Source of the DNA: an uncultured bacterium
GTDB taxonomy: Bacteria > Gemmatimonadota > Gemmatimonadetes > Palauibacterales > KS3-K002
Direction: 5' to 3'
NCBI GenBank assembly: GCA_947581845.1
Contig: CANPVY010000118.1
Span: forward strand, 1-5,293
Length of the DNA stretch: 5,293 nucleotides
The position numbers and the translations under genes are program-made. The stretch's first letter is position 1; each line of letters begins with the position of its first letter. Of the stretch, positions 1 through 4,408 are shown piece by piece. Below the pieces are notes generated by a model that saw only the letters and a list, made by a program, of their open reading frames with translations, made no database searches and was not told the origin of the DNA.

Positions 1-528
1 CGCCTGCAGATAGGACGGGTACACACGCTTGCCCTGGTAAAAGTAGCGTCCGCGGCGGATCTTGTAGGTGGACCCCGCCGGTATCACTCTCCCCTCACCT
101 GCCCGGGTGGAGACGTGGTTCAACGCTTTGATGGCGACATCTCCCATCAACATGATCGCCCTCAGCTTCGGGAAGAGCGCGAGCTCCTCCTCCAGTATCT
201 CAGAGCATTGCTTGATAGTAGCGGCCTTGATGCCGTACCCGGTCTTACCGCATTTCACAGCGGTCGTGAGATATACGCCGAGCCTGAGTATGTCCTCAAC
301 GGAGGATACGTCTGCGCCCGCATCACGGAATGCCTGAACCGTCATCTCCTGGAAGTGAGGCTTGCCCCTCGCATAGTAGTAATCGCTCGGATCCGATGGC
401 GCCGCCTCCGAGATCATCACGAGCTTGACCTTGTTGACCTGAACGTCGAGCTCCGGGACGACGTAGCATTTATGCCTGACGTCAGCGCAGGGGAACCTCT
501 CGCATCCGATACACTGACTCACCCGCAT
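1..528 (-). CDS. Uracil-DNA glycosylase family protein, Fe-S type (3' end cut by window edge)
   Basis: Predicted uracil-DNA glycosylase superfamily protein, which would remove uracil from DNA to start base excision repair. I read 176 residues from the ATG at 528, with no stop before the left edge, so the C-terminus is missing. Cysteines C6 and C9 (CIGC), C93 (AVKCGKT) and C108 (IKQC) follow the two-plus-two pattern that holds the 4Fe-4S cluster in family 4 glycosylases. C14 and C21 are extra. The core contains VMISEAAPSD (37-46), YLTTAVKCGKTGYG (86-99), LMGDVAIKAL (127-136) and RVYPSYLQA (168-176). The first and last sit where family 4 has GEAPG and HPS; here the first is ISEAAP and the HPS histidine is replaced by Y170. 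It therefore looks like a divergent branch resembling uncharacterised homologues. The start is set by GGAGAGG at 540-534, five bases from ATG. It lies 58 nt downstream of endonuclease V and is probably co-transcribed. Family assignment is firm; substrate range is inferred. Confidence 0.87.
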   Translation of the reverse strand, partial: MRVSQCIGCERFPCADVRHKCYVVPELDVQVNKVKLVMISEAAPSDPSDYYYARGKPHFQEMTVQAFRDAGADVSSVEDILRLGVYLTTAVKCGKTGYGIKAATIKQCSEILEEELALFPKLRAIMLMGDVAIKALNHVSTRAGEGRVIPAGSTYKIRRGRYFYQGKRVYPSYLQA

Positions 529-586
529 ACCCACCTCTCCTCAGGTGTTCCACTCAGCCGTCGCTGAACTCACAATCGGGTCCGGA

Positions 587-1291
587 TCAGAACAGCTCCA
601 CCTGATCGCTGAGCTCCGTCGGGAGCCGCTCGCCGCGCGCGACCTTGCGCGCCCAACGCGACGGCTCGGGCAGCCGATAACGGGTGCTGCACTTCAACAC
701 GAACTCGACAGCGTGTACAAGATCGATCAGGTGACCAATCGAGACATAGAGCGGGCTCACGTCCGTCTGCGTCCGCACCACCATGCCGACAATGCAGTCC
801 GGATCATGCTCGTCCCACAACTCGGCCGTGTCACCGCGATTTGGACCCGGATCCGCGTGACGTCCATACAGCCTGGACTTGGCCACGCCGATGCTGGGCC
901 GCTCGAACCACAGCCCCATGTGCGCCGCCAGGCCGATCCCGCGCGGGTGAGCGATACCCTGCGCGTCGAACATGACGAGATCGGGCTTCGTCCGCAGCTT
1001 CTCCCACGCGGCTACGACGGCTGGACCCTCGCGAAACGCCAGCAGCCCAGGGATGTACGGGAAGCTGAATGGCGCCTCTACGGTCGCGCCCTCCAACGGC
1101 GTAAGGTCGGGATAGCGCAGCACGACGGCCGAAGCCCGGGCCTGCTTCTCCTCGAGGCCCACATCCACCGCACCGACCGTCGTCACCTGCCGCCCATCCC
1201 ACGAGAGCACCAGGCGGCCACGCAGCTCGGCCTGGATCTTGATCGCCTCATCTGGGCTCACCGTCCAGGCGTGTAAGTTCGCTGGACTCAC
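587..1291 (-). CDS. nfi: Endonuclease V (deoxyinosine 3'-endonuclease)
   Basis: Endonuclease V nicks the second phosphodiester bond 3' of deoxyinosine, starting repair of deaminated adenine; some homologues also cut inosine in RNA. Residues are numbered from the longest ORF (GTG at 1303). Family motifs occur in order: VGAVDVG with metal ligand D47; PYIPGLLAFRE (82-92) with Y83 and E92; LVMFDAQGIAHPRGIGLAAH (109-128) with D113 and H119; IGVAKSRLYG (138-147) with K142; and YVSIGHLIDL (186-195) with H191 and D194. All catalytic positions appear intact, and the length of 234 residues is normal. I chose the GTG at 1291, not 1303, because GGAGG at 1301-1297 is five bases upstream of 1291, whereas the 1303 start has no good Shine-Dalgarno. 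The uracil-DNA glycosylase gene follows 58 nt downstream on the same strand, so the two look like a deamination-repair operon. Identification is confident; only the start is uncertain, by four codons. Confidence 0.95.
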   Translation of the reverse strand: MSPANLHAWTVSPDEAIKIQAELRGRLVLSWDGRQVTTVGAVDVGLEEKQARASAVVLRYPDLTPLEGATVEAPFSFPYIPGLLAFREGPAVVAAWEKLRTKPDLVMFDAQGIAHPRGIGLAAHMGLWFERPSIGVAKSRLYGRHADPGPNRGDTAELWDEHDPDCIVGMVVRTQTDVSPLYVSIGHLIDLVHAVEFVLKCSTRYRLPEPSRWARKVARGERLPTELSDQVELF

Positions 1292-1293
1292 TG

Positions 1294-1428
1294 CTACCTC
1301 CACTTCTCAGGCCGCAGACTCGACCGTCTCCCCGGCTGTTCCTCCACCACCGGGACAACGACCATGAAGCGCGGCTGGGCGCTCACCACTCGCGAGACAT
1401 GGGTTAACCGATGTGAACTAACGATCAC
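1294..1428 (-). CDS. Possible 44-codon micro-ORF between membrane protein and endonuclease V
   Basis: An open frame starts with GTG at 1428-1426, overlapping the TGA stop of the upstream membrane protein as GTGA. It ends with TAG at 1296-1294, two bases before the endonuclease V start. The 44-residue product contains VVSAQPRFMVVVPVVEEQ followed by a basic tail ending RPEKWR. It fills most of the gap and its ends are placed as in translationally coupled genes. However, there is only a weak AGGTG-like upstream motif, no recognised domain, and chance open frames of this size are common in GC-rich DNA. The hydrophobic strand followed by RPEKW faintly recalls the start of a Nudix domain, but no Nudix box follows. 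Treat it as a candidate only. Confidence 0.22.
   Translation of the reverse strand: MIVSSHRLTHVSRVVSAQPRFMVVVPVVEEQPGRRSSLRPEKWR
1297..1301 (-). promoter_or_regulatory. Ribosome binding site fixing the endonuclease V start
   Basis: GGAGG followed by the five-base spacer TAGCA and then GTG at 1291. The alternative in-frame GTG at 1303 overlaps this motif and is preceded only by CTGAGAA. The motif therefore argues for the shorter protein. The spacer also contains the TAG stop of the small ORF described at 1294-1428. Confidence 0.7.
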
Positions 1429-1643
1429 CTGAGCACCTGGAACACCCGGCCAAGGGTGACCAGCGCCGAGATCTGGAACAGTACGATCACCAGCAACGCC
1501 GCCCGTACAACACTCCACTCCAACGCGAGATCTTCTAGTCCCTGCCAGATGTCCAACAACGCGAGATAGCTCAGCACCACCGCAACCACGGAAAACGCGC
1601 CGAGCAGCAGAGAGAGTCCCACAGCACGTCGCAGCGGTCTCAT
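1425..1643 (-). CDS. Small two-helix membrane protein, function unknown
   Basis: A 72-residue hydrophobic protein. The N-terminus MRPLRRAVG is basic, which suggests a cytoplasmic end by the positive-inside rule. It is followed by one membrane segment at about residues 8-30 and a second at about 44-65, with a short acidic linker (DIWQGLEDLALEW) between them. This predicts a hairpin with both ends in the cytoplasm. The ATG at 1643 follows GAGGTAGG (1657-1650), six bases away, so the start is well supported. It lies 64 nt downstream of the zinc-ribbon gene and upstream of endonuclease V on the same strand. I recognise no catalytic motif and assign no function. The membrane topology is visible in the composition; everything beyond that is open. 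Confidence 0.7.
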   Translation of the reverse strand: MRPLRRAVGLSLLLGAFSVVAVVLSYLALLDIWQGLEDLALEWSVVRAALLVIVLFQISALVTLGRVFQVLR

Positions 1644-1707
1644 GGATTACCTACCTCGGATACGTGGTTCCTGTAGCGACCCGACGCAGCTCGCTGACTA
1701 CACTCGG

Positions 1708-1932
1708 TCACTGCGGGCGAAACTCCTCGCCAACACCATCTACGAAGAACTCCACCCGCCCACACCGCGGGCACATGTATACGTCGAAATGCTCGCGGTT
1801 CTCGAACAGCTCCGCTATGTCCCCAAGGATACCCCACTGCATGCCTTCGTGAAACTTCTTAGTGCCGCAATACTCCAGCGGAGAGCCGCAGCGTGGGCAT
1901 TGCATTGGGTCCGGATGACGGTCAGCTGACAT
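1708..1932 (-). CDS. Small zinc-ribbon protein with two CPRCG knuckles
   Basis: A 74-residue soluble protein with two identical CPRCG knuckles, at residues 12-16 and 54-58, predicted to bind one Zn ion. The intervening segment, GTKKFHEGMQWGILGDIAEL (23-42), and the tail VEFFVDGVGEEFRPQ are strongly conserved in my memory of small hypothetical zinc-ribbon proteins from many bacterial phyla. None that I recall has an assigned function. Such ribbons bind nucleic acid or protein, but nothing here shows which. The start ATG at 1932 is preceded by AGGAGGAGG (1946-1938) with a five-base gap. The open frame extends upstream to 2151, but that part overlaps the flavodoxin gene and is out of frame with it, so I exclude it. 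It sits 52 nt downstream of the flavodoxin gene and 64 nt upstream of the membrane protein gene, all co-directional. Confidence 0.85.
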   Translation of the reverse strand: MSADRHPDPMQCPRCGSPLEYCGTKKFHEGMQWGILGDIAELFENREHFDVYMCPRCGRVEFFVDGVGEEFRPQ

Positions 1933-1937
1933 ACATG

Positions 1938-1946
1938 CCTCCTCCT
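1938..1946 (-). promoter_or_regulatory. Strong ribosome binding site of the zinc-ribbon gene
   Basis: AGGAGGAGG lies five bases before the ATG at 1932. This tandem Shine-Dalgarno decides the start against the longer upstream frame, which reaches to 2151. A second ATG at 1936-1934 is out of frame and would stop after four codons (MYVS), so it is not the gene start. Confidence 0.75.
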
Positions 1947-1984
1947 GCAGCCCTCTGATTCCCGCTTTGTGCTGCGCGCCTCGG

Positions 1985-2578
1985 CTAGTCTCCGCCCTCG
2001 AGTCGAGCAGCCAGCTGAGCGACCCGCTCGCCCAGCGCCACGCCTTTGGCGAGGAACCTCGGGTCGATCCATGGCTCCTCGCGCGTGTCAGTGAAAGGCT
2101 CCTCCAATGTGACCGTCGAGGCACCGAACGCTTCCGTCCAGGTCGGCCCACCCACGACGATCATATTATAGATCAACATGCTGTGGAGGATGTTGAGCTG
2201 GACTAGCTCCTCCCCAGCGGAGATTCCGCCGCCCGTGACGAAGGCGGCGCCGATCTTGTCCTTCATCCCCCCTTCCCACGGCCAGTGACTCAAGAACTCC
2301 TGGACTGGCGCTGCTACGTTCGCAGCGTACACCGGCGTGCCCACGATGACAGCGTCAGCCCAGGGCAGATCGTCGGCGGACGTCTCGTCTACCGAGAGAA
2401 GACGCACCTCGCCGTCAGATGCCGCCCTCGCACCCCTGGCCACCGCTTCCGCCATCGCCTGTGTGTGCCCACCCTCGCTGTAGTACACGACGAGCACGTT
2501 CTGAGCAAGAACGCTGGCACTATGCAGACAGACGAACAGCGCGGACAGGAAAATGCCCATCGTAGTCCGACCCATCAT
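1985..2578 (-). CDS. Exported or membrane-anchored flavodoxin / WrbA-like NAD(P)H:quinone oxidoreductase
   Basis: A flavodoxin-fold protein expected to bind FMN and carry out electron transfer or quinone/FMN reduction. From the ATG at 2578 it has 197 residues. Residues 1-25 look like a signal peptide: one Arg, then a hydrophobic stretch MGIFLSALFVCLHSASVLA with probable cleavage after VLA-25. The domain begins at once with NVLVVYYSEGGHTQ; SEGGHT (34-39) is the FMN-phosphate loop. VIVGTPVYAANVAAPVQEFL (78-95) and the segment KIGAAFVTGGG (108-118) match the later FMN-binding loops of WrbA/flavodoxin proteins. An upstream in-frame GTG at 2611 would add 11 residues ahead of the signal; GGAG lies about ten bases before the ATG at 2578, so I prefer that start. 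ATG at 2575 is also possible. A flavodoxin outside the cytoplasm is unusual, and there is no twin-arginine motif. Fold confidence is high; the exact redox partner is unknown. Confidence 0.87.
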   Translation of the reverse strand: MMGRTTMGIFLSALFVCLHSASVLAQNVLVVYYSEGGHTQAMAEAVARGARAASDGEVRLLSVDETSADDLPWADAVIVGTPVYAANVAAPVQEFLSHWPWEGGMKDKIGAAFVTGGGISAGEELVQLNILHSMLIYNMIVVGGPTWTEAFGASTVTLEEPFTDTREEPWIDPRFLAKGVALGERVAQLAARLEGGD

Positions 2579-2638
2579 GGAAGTTACGCTCCGCTCCGAG
2601 GGTTCTAGCACAGATCACCGCTGTCGATGAAGCGCACA

Positions 2639-2875
2639 TCACGGCCCCAACGACCACTTCAGTTGAAATTCGATCTCTTCCTCCGACGAGCCTCGCTCAT
2701 GCTCGATATTGATGGTCGCTGTAGGAGGAATCGAGATACGCTCACCCGCAACCTGAATGCGGAAGCGCTCTCCTTGCTCGAGGCATTCAGCCAGCCGTCG
2801 CAGCTTCGCGATGAACTGCCGGCGCGGGTAGCCTTGCTCGATGTCGCGCCTGCGGCGCTTCTTCCGTGCTGCCAC
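2639..2875 (-). CDS. amphi-Trp domain protein
   Basis: A 78-residue protein matching the amphi-Trp domain, a small family of unknown function. The helix RRQFIAKLRRLAECLEQGER (18-37) is followed by beta strands FRIQVAGERISIPP (38-51) and TINIEHE (54-60). It ends with an acidic-to-aromatic strand EEEIEFQLKWS containing the conserved Trp (W74). The N-terminus is notably basic (RKKRRRR, residues 4-10), which could bind nucleic acid or a negatively charged surface; that is inference. The GTG start at 2875 follows GGAGG (2889-2885) with a nine-base gap. An in-frame TGA immediately precedes the GTG, so no longer start exists. The flavodoxin gene begins 60 nt downstream (27 nt if its GTG start is used), which suggests co-transcription. 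Confidence 0.82.
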   Translation of the reverse strand: MAARKKRRRRDIEQGYPRRQFIAKLRRLAECLEQGERFRIQVAGERISIPPTATINIEHERGSSEEEIEFQLKWSLGP

Positions 2876-3010
2876 TCAGCACCACCTCCCGCTGATCAGC
2901 CGGAATCCGAAACCCTCCCCATCACCAGCCCGATAGGCTCGTTATCTGCGTACACTCGCCACCCAGTCACTCCGCCATCTCGCACCAGCGTGCTTCACTC
3001 CCAATCCGCG
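2876..3010. other. Intergenic gap between lipoprotein and amphi-Trp genes
   Basis: A 135-nt gap. Apart from the GGGAGG ribosome binding site of the amphi-Trp gene at its left end, I find no hairpin with a T-tract, no clear promoter and no credible small gene. Whether transcription continues from the lipoprotein gene cannot be decided from the sequence. Confidence 0.5.
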
Positions 3011-3517
3011 CTATCTCTGACCCTCCGAGCCAGCCTCGACCGCCGGCTCGTCCAAGTTCCAGATCTCCAGGGTGACCAGCCACGTACCGTCCGGACCCCT
3101 CCGCCATATCTGCAGGTACTTGCCCGTGTCCGACACCGGCTCGGGCGCACCCTCGAACATGAGGCTTTCCGAGAAGCTCCCGCGAACGAAGGCGAGATCG
3201 GCGCGACCGTCGATCTCTTGGATCTCGTTGCTGTACTGCGTGACCGTGAGATTGAACGAGGCCACCCATGCTTGCCAGGTCGCACGCCCCTCCATGACAG
3301 GCGCACCGGGCAGCATCAGCACAACGTCCTCGCTGTAGATCTCCGCTGCCGCAGCCCAATCGTTGGCCAGCGCTGCTTGCACGAACACGTTCGTCTTCTC
3401 CCTGATCGCCGCCACGTCCTCATCAGACAACGCACCCGCTTCCTGAGCAGGCGGTTGACAGGCCACGATCGTGAGCCCGATCGCCACGGCGGCCACCACT
3501 AGGTATCGCGTGAACAT
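3011..3517 (-). CDS. Lipoprotein with DUF4440/SnoaL-like (NTF2-fold) domain
   Basis: A 168-residue predicted lipoprotein. Residues 1-20 form a lipoprotein signal (MFTRYLVV..., hydrophobic core, lipobox IVAC), with lipidation expected at C20. The NTF2-like domain covers about residues 34-156. It contains the helix VFVQAALANDWAAAAEIY, the strand-turn SEDVVLMLPGAPVMEGRATW (62-81), which is the typical DUF4440/SnoaL signature, and the final hairpin GKYLQIWRRGPDGTWLVTLE (132-151) followed by IWN. Proteins of this kind form an alpha+beta cone that binds small ligands; many have no known reaction, and I see no clear catalytic pair. The start ATG at 3517 has an ideal AAGGAGG (3529-3523) five bases upstream. 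It is the first gene of the leftward cluster, with a 135-nt gap before the amphi-Trp gene, so it could be transcribed alone or head the operon. Confidence 0.88.
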   Translation of the reverse strand: MFTRYLVVAAVAIGLTIVACQPPAQEAGALSDEDVAAIREKTNVFVQAALANDWAAAAEIYSEDVVLMLPGAPVMEGRATWQAWVASFNLTVTQYSNEIQEIDGRADLAFVRGSFSESLMFEGAPEPVSDTGKYLQIWRRGPDGTWLVTLEIWNLDEPAVEAGSEGQR

Positions 3518-3573
3518 CCTAGCCTCCTTATGCCCCTGCTCGATTAGTCACCCTCAGCAGACACCAGCGCCGG

Positions 3574-3613
3574 AATCGATTGCGTGCCCACCAGACTCGA
3601 TGAGATCGATCTC
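3574..3613. promoter_or_regulatory. Pair of ATCGAT-centred palindromes, possible operator
   Basis: AATCGATT at 3574-3581 and the perfect 12-bp palindrome GAGATCGATCTC at 3602-3613 have centres 30 bp apart, close to three helical turns. They lie about 57-96 bp upstream of the lipoprotein ATG, a position suitable for a dimeric regulator. The shared core is only six bases and could be chance. No regulator gene is present in the window. Confidence 0.25.
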
Positions 3614-3620
3614 CGACCCG

Positions 3621-3640
3621 CCTCAGCATGGGGCCTGAGG
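3621..3640. repeat. Perfect 6-bp inverted repeat (hairpin)
   Basis: CCTCAG and CTGAGG flank an eight-base loop (CATGGGGC). The stem is perfect, but neither strand has a T-run after it, so it is not a standard intrinsic terminator. It could be part of an operator or 5' leader upstream of the lipoprotein gene, or have no role. Confidence 0.35.
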
Positions 3641-3856
3641 ACCGGCGTTTCGACTACGGGGTGATGAACCAGAATGAGCACAGCACTTAACGCTACAATT
3701 TGGACGCCGTCAGCGACAGCTGCAAACGCTCGCCAGACAATACCGGAACGCAGATGGCTGTAGCCGCGTGGCGATGCAGATCACTTCCTGACTATCGGGA
3801 AGCCATGTAGCTTGGTTTGTCCTGGCAGATACCCGCAACTGCTTTGGGGGTCGATA

Positions 3857-4389
3857 ATGAAGACTGGGCACTTTGGGTTGCTGATCTTGGCACTCCTCTT
3901 CGCTCGCTCGATTGCCGCCCAGACGGAACCTGTAGTGAAGGGCGACCTGGGCCAGCGGCTGGATTCCTTACGGTCGACCAGGTGATCCGCATGAGCGCCG
4001 GATTTCATCAGTACCATGACGACTCCGGCGACTTCCAAGAGATCAGTCGGGACGAGGCACTGCAGCGGATCTTCGCTCAACCTCTGCTGTTCGAGCCCGG
4101 AACCGATCGGGCATATTCGAACTCCGGCTACAGCCTGCTCGCGGCCATAGTCGAGCTGGTATCCGGTGAATCCTTCCACGACTTCCTGCGAGCATACCTC
4201 TTCGAGCCCGCACGTATGACTTCAACCGGCTTCTACGGAGAGCCGAGAGTGCTTGATGAGCTCGTGGCCCGCGGTCACGGTGCCCTTGCCAGCTACGGAG
4301 AAAGGAATGCTCCACAGTACTGGCCAGAGGTGGCCTGGGCGCTGATGGGAAGTGGCGGTGTCTTCGGCTCGCGAGTATCCCGCGAGTGA
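3857..4389 (+). pseudogene. Broken serine beta-lactamase-family hydrolase (deletion, frameshift, truncated 3' end)
   Basis: Remnant of a secreted serine hydrolase of the class C beta-lactamase/penicillin-binding-protein-like family. The frame from ATG 3857 gives a signal peptide (MKTGHFGLLILALLFARSIA, likely cut near AAQ) and then DLGQRLDSL, typical of the mature N-terminus; it stops at TGA 3983-3985. From about 3961 another frame carries the domain: LTVDQVIRMSAGFHQY, then EPGTDRAYSNSGYSLLAAIV with the Y-x-N motif (YSN), then VAWALMGSGGVFGS, ending at TGA 4387-4389. Intact homologues have about 70-80 residues between LDS and the ITVRHLL-like segment, including the catalytic SxxK; here these are absent. 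The C-terminal part with the HxG-like motif is also lost. Both ends are thus eroded and no single frame encodes an active enzyme. A 190-codon open frame from 3817 has an unrelated N-terminus and is not the original gene. The 3' end abuts the end of the convergent SDR gene. Confidence 0.8.
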
Positions 4390-4391
4390 TC

Positions 4392-4408
4392 CGGTCGTCT
4401 AAAGACCG
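4392..4408. terminator. Weak hairpin between convergent gene ends
   Basis: CGGTC (4392-4396) pairs with GACCG (4404-4408) around a seven-base loop. The SDR stop codon (TAG, 4401-4399) lies inside the loop. The 5-bp stem is short and no T-tract follows on either strand. Its place between the convergent pseudogene and SDR gene fits a terminator, but support is poor. Confidence 0.2.

Larger units (their letters stand above)
3518..3856. other. Intergenic region between divergent lipoprotein gene and serine-hydrolase pseudogene
   Basis: This 339-nt stretch has no credible coding frame. It should hold the promoter of the leftward lipoprotein gene and of the former rightward hydrolase gene. It contains the AAGGAGG of the lipoprotein gene (3523-3529), two ATCGAT-centred palindromes, a perfect hairpin at 3621-3640 and a locally AT-richer patch around 3681-3702. 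I could not find a convincing sigma70-type -35/-10 pair in either direction. Confidence 0.6.

Noticed and set aside
115..567. Plus-strand open frame over the UDG gene
   Set aside because: Antisense to a conserved glycosylase coding frame; no domain or ribosome binding site seen.
545..1276. Long open frame on the plus strand opposite endonuclease V
   Set aside because: It lies antisense to a gene with all endonuclease V motifs, and its Arg/His/Leu-rich composition is typical of a GC-rich shadow frame.
1294..1425. Decayed Nudix hydrolase start (hydrophobic VVVPVVEE followed by RPEKW)
   Set aside because: No Nudix box or GG motif follows in any frame before endonuclease V begins; the likeness is too short to call.
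1933..2151. N-terminal extension of the zinc-ribbon frame
   Set aside because: It overlaps the flavodoxin 3' end out of frame, is Arg/Ser-rich, and a strong Shine-Dalgarno marks the start at 1932.
2627..3502. 291-codon plus-strand open frame
   Set aside because: It spans the antisense of both the amphi-Trp and lipoprotein genes, which have clear domains and ribosome sites; the translated sequence is Arg/Pro/Leu-rich without motifs.
3685..3691. ACTTAAC resembles the RYYYAAC core of an integron attC site
   Set aside because: No matching GTTRRRY partner lies within 60-140 bp on the correct side, and there is no integrase or cassette structure.
3817..3960. N-terminal part of the 190-codon plus-strand frame
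   Set aside because: The peptide is unrelated to serine hydrolases, while the neighbouring frame gives a good signal peptide over the same bases, so this part is a shadow.
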